DNA of 64,000 nucleotides from Roseiarcus fermentans (lineage in GTDB: Bacteria; Pseudomonadota; Alphaproteobacteria; Rhizobiales; Beijerinckiaceae): the NCBI RefSeq assembly GCF_003315135.1, contig NZ_QNRK01000039.1, positions 1 to 64,000 on the forward strand, written 5' to 3'. The notes under the pieces are model-generated. The model saw nothing but the letters and a program-made list of their open reading frames with translations, made no database searches and was not told the origin of the DNA. A program made the position numbers and the translations under genes. Below, one piece after another: positions 46,211 to 55,500 of this stretch (the stretch's first letter is position 1; each line of letters opens with the position of its first letter).

Positions 46211-46506
46211 CGACTCTCACGGCGCTCGGCGATCACCATATCGACCGCCGATTCGCCCGGATCGGCGCGAGGCGGCCGCTCGGCGAGAAACGACAGCGGC
46301 AGGGCGCCGCGCGCCGGCCTCGCGAGCCCTTCGCGGACCAACCGGGCGATCCTCCCGGCGTCCGCGCCGTCGTCGCTCTCGAGCGCCGCCTCGAGTCTGG
46401 CCACCGGCCGTCCGCGATCGGCGATCAAGACCGGCGAGCCGTCCTCGAGGCCGTCGATCAGCGCGCTCAGGTTGTTCTTGGCTTCGGTGATGCTGGCCGT
46501 TTTCAT
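46207..46506 (-). CDS. Phd/YefM-type antitoxin
   Basis: The 99-residue protein has the Phd/YefM start: MKTASITEAKNNLSALIDGL, followed by SPVLIADRGRPVARLE. The C-terminal 50 residues (ARPARGALPLSFLAERPP) form the toxin-neutralising tail. Such antitoxins repress their own promoter, which would lie in the divergent 131-base gap to kdsA. The cognate VapC is broken, so it is an orphan antitoxin. Confidence 0.85.
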   Translation of the reverse strand: MKTASITEAKNNLSALIDGLEDGSPVLIADRGRPVARLEAALESDDGADAGRIARLVREGLARPARGALPLSFLAERPPRADPGESAVDMVIAERRESR

Positions 46507-46637
46507 CAAGCTAAAATAGCCGTCTCGCCGGAGGCGTTCAAGGCCGTCACGCGATCGGGAACGGCGCGGACGGAGTTCCTTGCCAAGTCCGCGCCCTTGC
46601 CGCAAAGAGCGCGCGAACCGAGACAGGACGGCAATCC

Positions 46638-47495
46638 TTGCGCAACAACGCCATCGTTCAGGTCGGCCGCGGACCGCTCGCGGCCACATTCGGCGCGAAC
46701 CTTCCGCTCGCGCTGATCGCCGGGCCCTGCCAGATGGAGAGCCGCGCCCATGCGCTCGAGACCGCCGAGGCGCTGAAGGAGATCGCGGCGCGGCGGAAAA
46801 TCGGGCTCGTGTACAAGTCGTCGTTCGACAAGGCGAACCGCACCTCGGGCGCCGGCGCTCGCGGCCTCGGTCTCGCGGCCGCGCTGCCGGTGTTCGCGGA
46901 GATCCGCGACAGCCTCGGCCTGCCGGTGATCACCGACGTGCACGAGAGCGCCCAGTGCGCTCCGGTCGCCGAGGCGGTCGACGCGTTGCAGATCCCGGCC
47001 TTCCTGTGCCGGCAGACCGACCTCCTGGTGGCGGCCGCGCGCACCGGCCGCGCGGTCAACGTCAAGAAAGGGCAGTTTCTCGCGCCCTGGGACATGAAGA
47101 ACGTGGTGATGAAGCTCGACGCCGCCGGCGCCGGCGACGTGCTCGTGACCGAGCGCGGCGTCAGCTTCGGCTACAACACGCTGGTCGCCGACATGCGCTC
47201 GCTGCCGATCATGGCGGCCGAGACCGGCGCGCCGGTCGTGTTCGACGCGACCCACTCGGTGCAGCAGCCGGGCGGGCGGGGATCGTCGTCGGGCGGGCAG
47301 CGCGAGTTCGTGGCCGTTCTGGCGCGCGCCGCCGTCGCGGTCGGCGTCGCGGGCGTGTTCATCGAGACGCATCCGGATCCCGACCACGCGCCCTCCGACG
47401 GGCCGAACATGGTGGCGCTGAACGACTTCGAGGCGCTGGTCGCCGAACTCCAGGACTACGACCGCGTGACGAAGCGCCGCGCCCGGCCAGTGTAA
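46638..47495 (+). CDS. kdsA: 3-deoxy-8-phosphooctulonate synthase (KdsA)
   Basis: KdsA (EC 2.5.1.55) joins phosphoenolpyruvate and arabinose 5-phosphate to make Kdo 8-phosphate for lipid A core. The 285-residue protein shows the family blocks [62 protein letters not shown] and [19 protein letters not shown] cysteine in the early AGPCQME motif fits the family. Translation most likely starts at TTG (46638), because no ATG or GTG lies between it and the first conserved strand. It is divergent from the antitoxin gene. Confidence 0.95.
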   Translation: MRNNAIVQVGRGPLAATFGANLPLALIAGPCQMESRAHALETAEALKEIAARRKIGLVYKSSFDKANRTSGAGARGLGLAAALPVFAEIRDSLGLPVITDVHESAQCAPVAEAVDALQIPAFLCRQTDLLVAAARTGRAVNVKKGQFLAPWDMKNVVMKLDAAGAGDVLVTERGVSFGYNTLVADMRSLPIMAAETGAPVVFDATHSVQQPGGRGSSSGGQREFVAVLARAAVAVGVAGVFIETHPDPDHAPSDGPNMVALNDFEALVAELQDYDRVTKRRARPV

Positions 47496-47564
47496 ACAGA
47501 CCTTGTCATATGACGGTCGCCTGCGCGAGATAATCCGGACACGTCGCCGTCAGAAATCCTGCTC

Positions 47565-48464
47565 ATGGACAAATATCTCTTCAGCTACGCCACGGAACGC
47601 GACCCGCCCCTGAAGCGCAGCGTGATCCGGCTCGTCGAGAAGGCGACCGGTCAGCCGACGCTCAAGCGGATGTATCTCGACAACCAGCAGCACCCGCGCC
47701 CGAACGAAAATTTCTTTCAGGCCGCCGTGCGCAAGCTCGCGCTCGACGTCCGCTACGACGCCGACGCGCTGGCGGGGATCCCGAGGACCGGGCCGGTCGT
47801 GGTGATCGCCAACCACCCCTACGGCGTGCTCGACGGCATCGTGATCTCCTGGCTGGTCAGCAAGGTGCGCTCCGACTTCCTCGTGCTGACGAACGCCGTC
47901 CTGATGCGCGCCCCCGAGGTCAACGGCTACATTTTGCCGGTGGACTTCAGCGAGACGGAGGAGGCGACGAAGACCAACCTCGCCTCGCGCGCGGCGGCGC
48001 GCGCGCAGCTCGAGAGGGGCGGCGTGGTCGTGGTCTTCCCGGCCGGCGCGGTCTCGACCGCCCCCGACAAGCTCGGCCTGAAGCCGGCGGTGGACTGGCG
48101 CTGGCAGCCGTTCGTCGCCCAGCTGATCCAGCGGTCGAAGGCGCCGGTGGTGCCGATCTGGTTCTCGGGCCAGAACAGCCGCCTGTTCCAGATCGCCAGC
48201 CACCTCAGCTCCACGCTGCGCCTGTCGCTGATCTTCCACGAGGTGCGCGCCCGGATCGGCACCGCGCTGCCGGTGGTGATCGGCGCTCCGATCGCGTTCG
48301 CCGACCTGCCGCCGATCAAGGACCGCCAGGCGCTCGCCGACCATCTGCGGGAGCGCGTCTACGCGCTCGCCAAGCTCGCCCCCACGATAACGAAAAAGCT
48401 CAATCCCGCCCAGCGGTTGCTGAGGCCGGTGAAGGCGGCGCTGAAGGCGCAGCGGGCGGCCTGA
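47565..48464 (+). CDS. Lysophospholipid acyltransferase family protein
   Basis: This 299-residue protein has the PlsC-like signature: VVVIANHPYGVLDGIVISWL with the catalytic H-x4-D (NHPYGVLD), and GGVVVVFPAGAVST as the substrate-binding block. Such enzymes acylate lysophosphatidate, lysophospholipids or ornithine lipids. The first 75 residues (ERDPPLKRSVIRLVEKATGQ) are typical of the OlsA/hemolysin-like branch. It follows kdsA by 69 bases, and the two may share transcripts for envelope biogenesis. Confidence 0.85.
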   Translation: MDKYLFSYATERDPPLKRSVIRLVEKATGQPTLKRMYLDNQQHPRPNENFFQAAVRKLALDVRYDADALAGIPRTGPVVVIANHPYGVLDGIVISWLVSKVRSDFLVLTNAVLMRAPEVNGYILPVDFSETEEATKTNLASRAAARAQLERGGVVVVFPAGAVSTAPDKLGLKPAVDWRWQPFVAQLIQRSKAPVVPIWFSGQNSRLFQIASHLSSTLRLSLIFHEVRARIGTALPVVIGAPIAFADLPPIKDRQALADHLRERVYALAKLAPTITKKLNPAQRLLRPVKAALKAQRAA

Positions 48465-48526
48465 GCCTTCGGTCGGGCGGCGTCTCGCCGCCGGGAAGCG
48501 CGCAGGACGCGAGCCCGCCCACGGCG

Positions 48527-49126
48527 TCAATGCGCCTTGGATTGTCCGCGCATCCGCTCGGCGTTTTCCAGGCTGATGCTCTGGATGTCGCCGAGCAGCG
48601 TCAGGTGCTCCTTGATCATGCCCCGGGCGAGCTTGGCGACGTTCGTCTCGTCGAGGTCGTCGGGCGCGCGGAGATACGCCTCCTGGATGTCGAGCAGCTT
48701 GTTGTGGCCCTCGATCTGGGCGCGCAGGTATTCCCGGTCGAACGTCCGGCCGGCGGCCATCTGACGCAGTTTCTCGACTTCAGCGCGCCCCGCGGCGTCG
48801 AGCGTCTGCATCACGTCGGAGTCGCTCGGCGACGGGACGGCCCCGCTCGGCCTGCCGCCGTTCCGGATCGCCCCGAGGATCGAGGCGATGGTCTCCTGCT
48901 CGGCGATCTCGAACCCGGCGAACTGCTTGAGCGGCGGCGCATAGACCCTGGGCTCGGCGATCCGGCTCAGCATCAGGCTCAGAGATCCCACCGCCAGCGT
49001 GTCCGTGATGTGGGTCTGGCGCGCGGCCGACAGTTGCGCCGGCGCGTCCTGCGCGAGCGCGGATGGGACGAGGACGGGCGCTGCGGCGAAGCTCGCGATC
49101 GAGGTCAGGATCAGACGACGATTCAT
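48527..49126 (-). CDS. DUF4142 exported protein
   Basis: The 199-residue precursor has a signal peptide (MNRRLILTSIASFAAAPVLVPSALA) and a helical DUF4142 bundle with FAGFEIAEQETIASILG and REYLRAQIEGHNKLLDIQEAYL. DUF4142 proteins are ferritin-like periplasmic proteins whose function is not established. It is convergent with the acyltransferase gene. Confidence 0.85.
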   Translation of the reverse strand: MNRRLILTSIASFAAAPVLVPSALAQDAPAQLSAARQTHITDTLAVGSLSLMLSRIAEPRVYAPPLKQFAGFEIAEQETIASILGAIRNGGRPSGAVPSPSDSDVMQTLDAAGRAEVEKLRQMAAGRTFDREYLRAQIEGHNKLLDIQEAYLRAPDDLDETNVAKLARGMIKEHLTLLGDIQSISLENAERMRGQSKAH

Positions 49127-49205
49127 GGGAGGCCTCCGGAGACGCTCGCGCCGGGACGGCGCGGCGCTCTCCCAACGTTTCCCGGAGGCGCGCGGTTCCG
49201 GACGC

Positions 49206-49670
49206 TCAGCCGCGCCCGCGGTAGGGCGCGACGCCCTGATCGGGGAGCCAGACTCCCGCCGGAGGCTTGCCGCTCTGCCAGAACACGTCGATCGGAATGC
49301 CGCCGCGCGGATACCAGTAGCCGCCGATCCGGAGCCAGCGCGGCTTCAGGGTCGCGACGAGGTCCTTGCCGATCCGGACCGTGCAGTCTTCGTGGAAGGC
49401 GCCGTGGTGGCGGAAGCTGAGGAGGTAGAGCTTCAGCGACTTCGACTCGACGATCCATTTGTCGGGGACGTAGTCGATCACCAGATGGGCGAAGTCCGGC
49501 TGGCCGGTCATCGGGCAGATGGACGTGAATTCGGGGGTGACGAAGCGGACCACGAAGTCCGAATCGTCGTGCGGGTTGGGCGCCCGGTCGAGGATCGCGA
49601 TGTCGGGCTCGTCCGGAATCGTCGACGTCTTGCCCAGATGGGCGAATTCGGGTTTGGGCTTCTTGGTCAT
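49206..49670 (-). CDS. queF: NADPH-dependent 7-cyano-7-deazaguanine reductase QueF (type I)
   Basis: QueF (EC 1.7.1.13) reduces preQ0 to preQ1 in queuosine synthesis. The 154-residue size is the short unimodular type. Visible are [15 protein letters not shown] (nucleophile Cys 52 and Asp 59) and [22 protein letters not shown], the NADPH/substrate-binding block. The ATG at 49670 gives the usual N-terminus; an upstream in-frame start at 49706 adds only a short extension. Other queuosine genes are not in the window. Confidence 0.95.
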   Translation of the reverse strand: MTKKPKPEFAHLGKTSTIPDEPDIAILDRAPNPHDDSDFVVRFVTPEFTSICPMTGQPDFAHLVIDYVPDKWIVESKSLKLYLLSFRHHGAFHEDCTVRIGKDLVATLKPRWLRIGGYWYPRGGIPIDVFWQSGKPPAGVWLPDQGVAPYRGRG

Positions 49671-49802
49671 GGGCGGCGCAATATCGGGCGCGCCCGCCGG
49701 ACGCAAGGCGCGAACGCCGCGCCCGGTCCGGTTCTCCCCGCCGGAAACGGCGCGACGGGACGCAAAACCTGCGGAGTCCTGGCCGATCGCCCGCGAGGCC
49801 GG

Positions 49803-51002
49803 TTACGCCGTCCCGTCCCGAGGCTGGCCCAATCGGCGCTCCGACGCGAGGGCGCCGGCCTTGCGGCCGGGGAGACGCGCCGCCTGTCGCTCCGCGAAGG
49901 TCGCCACGGCGGCGCCGAGAGCGATCGCGGGCCGCTCGACCGCAACGTAGGTGCACGACGTCACGAGGACGACGACGACGGCGACGCCCGGAAGGAGAGC
50001 GGGCAGGGCGATCGTCGGAACCCTGTCCAGCAGCGCCCTGCAGTCGACGAACAGGATCGACAGAAAAATGGCGTGCACCAGATAGATCCCATACGAGCAT
50101 TCGCCGAGAACGAGCGACGGCCGCAAGGCGAGGACGCCGAAGAACGAGTTTCCCGCGGCCACGCAGGCGAAGAAAAACGCGAACAAGGGAAGCGCCGCCT
50201 CGTACGGCGTCCTGAACAGGATCATCCCGGCGGCCAACGCCGCCAGAGCGAGCGCCGCCGCGGCCGGCGTCTGCAAGACCTCCCTTATCGCCTGCCGCTC
50301 TTGCAACTCATACGCCAGCATCCCGACTGAAAACAACGGAATGAACATGGACATTCTGGGTGCGGCGGCGCGCAGGACGATGGCGACGACGAGGAGACCA
50401 AGCGGGATCGACCAAGTCGGGAGTCGGCCGCGGAACTCCATGGCCGTCGCGCAGAGCGGGATGACGAGCAGATAGAACAGCCATTCGTAGTGAAGCGACC
50501 AGAGCACGTAGCCGTTGATCCGGCCGCTGTTCGGATATCCGAGAAGGTCGACCTCCTGTTTTGCCGTGATCCACTTCAGGGCGCCCGACGCATAATTGGC
50601 GTCGAGCCCGTGGCCGGTTCGCAGCACGATCACGGCGGTCACGAGGACGACCGAGACCGCGACCATCGGCAGGATGCGAAACGCCCGGCGGATGTAGAGT
50701 CGCAGCCAGTTTCCCCTGAACAGGCCGCGGCGGATGGTCGGATAGAACAGGAGGCCGGTAATCATGAAGAACAGGCCGACCGCTGCCGCCCCGAACTGGT
50801 TGACCAGATTGATGTCGGTTCCCCCCCAGGGCCGGCCCAGCCGCGTCGCCAGCGTCCACATGATGAAATGATGAAGCAGAACCGACAGCGCCAGATACCC
50901 GCGCAGACCATCGATGCTGCCCATGCGGTTCCGGCTCGGAGGCAGCGGAAACTGGCCACGACCGAGGTATGATACAGTGACGAGGCAAAGCAAGACCGCC
51001 AC
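49803..51002 (-). CDS. Acyltransferase 3 (OafA-like) membrane protein
   Basis: The 399-residue (or slightly longer) protein has about ten transmembrane helices and the acyltransferase-3 features: SIDGLRGYLALSVLLHHFIMW with the essential histidine, RRAFRILPMV, a WSLHYEWLFYLLVIPL region and GECSYGIYLVHAIFLS. These enzymes O-acetylate surface or extracellular sugars. The GTG at 51002 falls inside the first helix; upstream codons (NLIVEIVFGF) complete the helix and may start at a rare CTG, so the true start is uncertain. Confidence 0.87.
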   Translation of the reverse strand: MAVLLCLVTVSYLGRGQFPLPPSRNRMGSIDGLRGYLALSVLLHHFIMWTLATRLGRPWGGTDINLVNQFGAAAVGLFFMITGLLFYPTIRRGLFRGNWLRLYIRRAFRILPMVAVSVVLVTAVIVLRTGHGLDANYASGALKWITAKQEVDLLGYPNSGRINGYVLWSLHYEWLFYLLVIPLCATAMEFRGRLPTWSIPLGLLVVAIVLRAAAPRMSMFIPLFSVGMLAYELQERQAIREVLQTPAAAALALAALAAGMILFRTPYEAALPLFAFFFACVAAGNSFFGVLALRPSLVLGECSYGIYLVHAIFLSILFVDCRALLDRVPTIALPALLPGVAVVVVLVTSCTYVAVERPAIALGAAVATFAERQAARLPGRKAGALASERRLGQPRDGTA

Positions 51003-51535
51003 GAAACCAAAGACGATCTCGACAATTAGATTAGAACTCAGTGCTCACATCCAAATCAATTATGTTGCAGGATAAGCTTGAGTCGGGTCTATTTTGTTCG
51101 TCCAAGGAGACGTTTGCGATTGGACGCCATCAACCCTTTGACCGCCCGGCGCCCGGCAAGCCCAGCGGCGGCGCTCCGACCGGACGAGCGGTCGACGACG
51201 CGAGCCGGAGTCAAAACCGCCGGTCGCAAGGCGATGACAGATCAAGGCGCTCGCGCACCAAAGAAGATCGCCGACGTCAGCCTCCGAACCGGGTTAGAGA
51301 ATCCAGTCTGAATCTGCAAGTCGTGGTGTAAACAATAGCAACCGGCTCATTTATTTTATCACAAATATCTCAGAGATCAATTGTTATCAACCTCTGTAAA
51401 CATAAACGGAGATTTTTTATTGTTGAGTTCTTTTTTAGAATCAGTGGGATGCTGGCCGCTCCGAAGTCGACCGCGCTTTTGGAGCTAGGGGTTATTTTGG
51501 AGACCGGCTGCTTCGGTTGATAGACGGAGCCAACG
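51003..51535. other. 533-base gap, AT-rich toward its end
   Basis: From about 51330 to 51430 the sequence is unusually AT-rich (CATTTATTTTATCACAAAT...). A weak plus-strand frame at 51041-51331 has no homologous look. The IS3-remnant start codon has GGAG at the expected distance. Nothing else can be supported. Confidence 0.4.
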
Positions 51536-52085
51536 ATGACGAAGAAGACGGGACGGCGGATCGAGGCCTGGCTGAAGGCGAAGCTCGCGCTGGAGGCGCT
51601 GCCGGAGCAGCCGACGGTCACCGACCTTGCGCCGCGCTACGAGGTTCCTCCGAACCAGACTTACGCCTGGAAGAAGCAGCTTCAGGATCAGGCGGCGCGC
51701 CTTCGACTTGGCGTGGGGAAGGACGCGTGCGCGCGAGATCGAGCGGCTGCACGCAAAGATCGGGCAGCCCGCGGTCGAGCGGGATTGTTTAGCGCGGGAG
51801 GTCCGGAAGCTGAGCGCGCCGGACCGCCACAGCGATGCTCGACCGCGCCGACGAGGCGCTGTCGGTCCGGCGGCAATGCGCGCTTCGGCGCCTGCCGCGC
51901 TCGGGCGTCTACCGGGCGGCGAAGACCGCCAACGACAACGACGCCGCGCTGACGCGCCGGATCGACGAGAGGCTCACCGCCTGGCCGTTCATCGGCTCGC
52001 GCCGGATGACGGCGACGCTGCGGGCCGAGGGCTCGCCCTTGAAACGCAAGCGCGTGCAGCGGCTGATGCGCGCCTCATGGGGACC
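51536..52085 (+). mobile_element. IS3-family insertion sequence remnant
   Basis: The first part reads as an IS3 OrfA transposase: LKAKLALEALPEQPTVTDLA and VPPNQTYAWKKQLQDQAAR. Around 51697 the homologous frame shifts by one base and continues FDLAWGRTRAREIERLHAK and LAREVRKLSAPDR. OrfB then begins at 51835: MLDRADEALSVRRQCALRRL, followed by SRRMTATLRAEGSPLKRKR. The similarity stops near VQRLMR at about 52080, before the catalytic DDE core. It is a truncated, inactive copy with no right end visible. The frameshift in OrfA separates this from normal programmed frameshifting. Confidence 0.78.
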
Positions 52086-52171
52086 ACGCGCCGGCGAGCG
52101 ATCGGGACTTCGTCGAGCGCGACAGCGTCGCCGGGTCGCAGCGCCGCACGGATCACGCCGGACCGACCCCG

Positions 52172-52402
52172 CTACTTGATCGGCCCGCTCCCGAACTCGG
52201 CCGACACGGAGCCGCTGAGCTTCACGCAGACGCCGTTTGCGGCGAGCACGCCGACCAGGCCGCCGACGTTGCATTTCCGCTGGGCCTGCGCGCTTTCCGG
52301 CGTCTTCGCCTTCCTGGCCTGCGACGGCAGTTCCGCGGCGTGTATCGGGGCAAAAGCAGACAGCGCGAGCGCGACGATGAGGAAAGCGCGAATCGGGGCC
52401 AT
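52172..52402 (-). CDS. Small exported protein with porin-like C-terminal motif
   Basis: The 76-residue precursor has a signal peptide (MAPIRAFLIVALALSAFAPIHA) and a short mature part ending KCNVGGLVGVLAANGVCVKL and SGSVSAEFGSG. The Cys...Gly-Val-Cys-Val-Lys-Leu-Ser-Gly order resembles the beginning of rhizobial porins just after their signal, but the barrel is absent. GGGAGGAG lies at a good distance before the ATG. It could be a small outer-membrane or periplasmic peptide or a porin fragment that remains expressed. Confidence 0.6.
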   Translation of the reverse strand: MAPIRAFLIVALALSAFAPIHAAELPSQARKAKTPESAQAQRKCNVGGLVGVLAANGVCVKLSGSVSAEFGSGPIK

Positions 52403-52526
52403 GACGGCTCCTCCCTTCGGACACAAGGCCGGATTATGCAGTTTGGCGCGCCACAATGTCCACTTGCGTCTCACGGCGCCATCCCGCAGGAATAGGCGTC
52501 GGCGGATGAGGGGAGCGGCGCAGACT

Positions 52527-55500
52527 ATGGACATGACGCCCGCTGTCGATGAGCGCCGGTCGGCGCGGGTCTGGTCGGCCCTGGTCGGCGCAGCGCTCGT
52601 GGCGGTCGGAATTTATTGCGCGGCGGCCTGGAGCCAGGCGCTGCCGGCGGCGGTCGCCGGCGCCGGCGGGCTCGCGCTGTTGCGCCGGGCGCGCGCGGAG
52701 CGGCCTTATTCGCATGCGCTGATCGCGGTCGACGCGCTCGCCTTCGCGGCCTTCGCGCTGTTGCGCAACGACGGACTCGGCTTCTGGCAACTGCCGGGGC
52801 CCTGGCTCGACGTGCTCCGTTTCAATCTGCCCTCGGCGACGATCGCGCTGCTGCTCTATTCCGCGGCCTCGGCGATGGCGCTGATCGCCGGTTTCCGCGG
52901 CCTGCGGGTGGTCGAGGCGCTGAGCCTGATCGCGATTCCGTTCCTGTTCAACCTCCTCGTCGTCGTGGGGGCCGACTGGCACATGGCCGAGATCGGCGCC
53001 CTCGTGACCTTCCACGCCGCCCTACCGTTCCCGGTCGAGGTCGCGATCGGGCGGGGGCTGACGCTGTGGCTGCTGGGCGAGGCGATGCTGGCGCTGATCG
53101 TCGTCGTGAGCCTCAACCACCCGCCGCGATCGCTGCGGGTGGTGGCGCTGTTCGCGCTGAGCGGCGCCTATGCCGCGGTCACGCCGCTGATCGCCAACGC
53201 CGCGCAGCTCGTCGCCACTCCGGTGATTTCGATCGTCTTCTCGAGCCTCTGCGCCGCGCTGGCGCAGGGCGGCCTGTGGGCGGCCGTGTACCTCATGACC
53301 GGGGTGGCGCTCGACTGGCTCGCCGGGCGGCCGCCGCGCTGGGACGCGGCCTGGGACCACTGGCGCACCGGCGTGGTGAAGGGCGCGATCTACGGCGCCC
53401 TGTTCATGGCGTTCATTCTGATCGCCGCGCTCGTCCTGCGCATCCCCGGCGCGACCGGGTTCATGGGCGCCTTCGCCCTCCTGGTCGGGCCGGCGCTCGG
53501 CGCGGCGCTGTTCCCGCTCGCCAAGACCGTCGTCGGCAGCGCCGACGGCACGCCGCCGTTCTTCGGCCGCCTGCGGGCCGCCTACCTCGACCGCCGCAGC
53601 TGGGTTCGCGGCGCGGTCGCCGGCCTCGGCCTTGGCCTCGCCTACGCGTTCGACCTCGCCGCCTCCGACGGCGGCGCGCGCTTCCTGGCGATGGCCGCCG
53701 TCGGCGCGCTCGCCTACGCCGGCGTCGACATCGGCTTCGACCTCTACGCGGTGCGGGCCGGAGCGCGCACCCGGCTGCAGAGCTGGCGTCTCTACGCGCT
53801 CGGCGCGGGCCTCGGCGCGCTCGTCGCCGGCGCGCTCGGCTGGTACTTCGATTCGGCCCAGCTTCAGGTGGTGATCGCCAAATTCTGGGCCTACGCCGAC
53901 GTCAACTACCGCCAGAGCGGCCGGCAGCTCGGCGATTTCGTCACCTATCCGATCTTCAACAAATACGGCTCGATCAACCTCGGCGAGGTGGCGGGCGGGG
54001 TGCGGCTGTTCTGGGCGGAGTCGGTGGCGGGCGTCATCAACTGGTCGCTGGCGGCGCCTTTGTTCTCGATCAACTACGTCCTGCTCGACGCCCTGCTCCA
54101 GCGCAGCCTGCGCCCGATCAAGGGGCTCGTCAGCCCCAAGGGGGTCGAAGGCGTGGTCGCGCAGGGGGTGCGGGTGCTGCGCTGGGGCCTGTGGATGGCG
54201 CCGATCATCAACTCGTTCCTGCGCCAGGCGCACGATCCGAGCTGGTACAATCAGGACGGAGCGGTCCGGACGGCGGTCGTCATCGGCGCCGACGCGACCC
54301 AGACGCCCGAGGCGTTCCGGCGCTTCAGCCTCGTTCTGTTCCTCGGGTTGCTCGCCTACGACTGGCTGCGCATCCTGATCTGGTTCGACCACATGGGCCT
54401 CAGGGTCGCGAGCCTCGTCAACCTGTCCTTCCTCGGCGGCGACCGGGCCGACGAGGCCGCGGCCCGTTTCGTCGGCCACAACGCCCGCACCCGCGCCATT
54501 CCGGACGGCATCCGACGGTTCGGCACCTGGGCCCCGCTGCTGATCCCGTTCTACATTCCGCGCGGCGCGGAGTGGGACTTCGCCTGGACCGGCGCGGAGA
54601 AGCTCGCCCGCGGCGGCCCGATGCCCGAGCCGATCCGCACCCTCGGCCTCGCCTACGCCGGCGCGCTCGCGCTGTTCGCCGTCGGCGCCGGGGCCGTCAT
54701 CGTCCGCGCGGGGCGCAACACCGGCAAGCCCGCGCCGTGGCTCGCGAGCGCGCCGCGAGAGCTCGCCCGCAACCCGCGCTCCTACGTCTTCACCAACGGC
54801 GCGGTCGGGGTGGAGATGTTCCGCGACGGCCGCGGCGCGGCCTTCGTCATGGGCGCCGAGCGCGGCGGCGGCGGCATCGACCTGATCCGGCGCCCGCTCG
54901 ATCCGCTGCAGGCGCGCGGACATTTCTTCTATGTTTCGGAAGAGGGCGAGGCGCCCTGGTCGATCGGTTTCGAGCCGTGCCGGCGCGCCGGCGACTATTC
55001 GATCGAGGAGCCGGGCTTCCATCGCCTCGTCGTCGCGCACGCGCTCAACGGGATCGAAGCGCGGATGGAGATCGCGCCGGACGCCGGCCAGGCGGCGATC
55101 CTGAGCTGGAAAATCCGCCTGACCGACCGGTCGGGCAAGGGCCGCCGGCTGCGGCTGACGAGCTTCTGCGAGATCGCCGGCCACGAGACGGAAGCCTACG
55201 CGCGCGATCTCGATTTCGCCGGGATGCACGTCGAGACGATTTTCGTCCGCGCCCTGAACGCCATCCTCGCGCGCAACCGGCTGCTGCGCTCGGCGCGGGC
55301 GGATCGCGGCGAGACGGCGTTCTTCGCGGTCAAGCCCGGGGCGAACGCGGAACTGGTCGGCTACGAGGATTCGCGCACCCGCTTTCTCGGCGAAGGCTCG
55401 CTCAGCCGCCCGACCGGGTGCGAGCCGTGGCGGTGGCGAAAGCTCGACGACGAAGGCAAGCTCTGGACCTTCGATCCCGCAGCGAGCTTCACCGTCGAGA

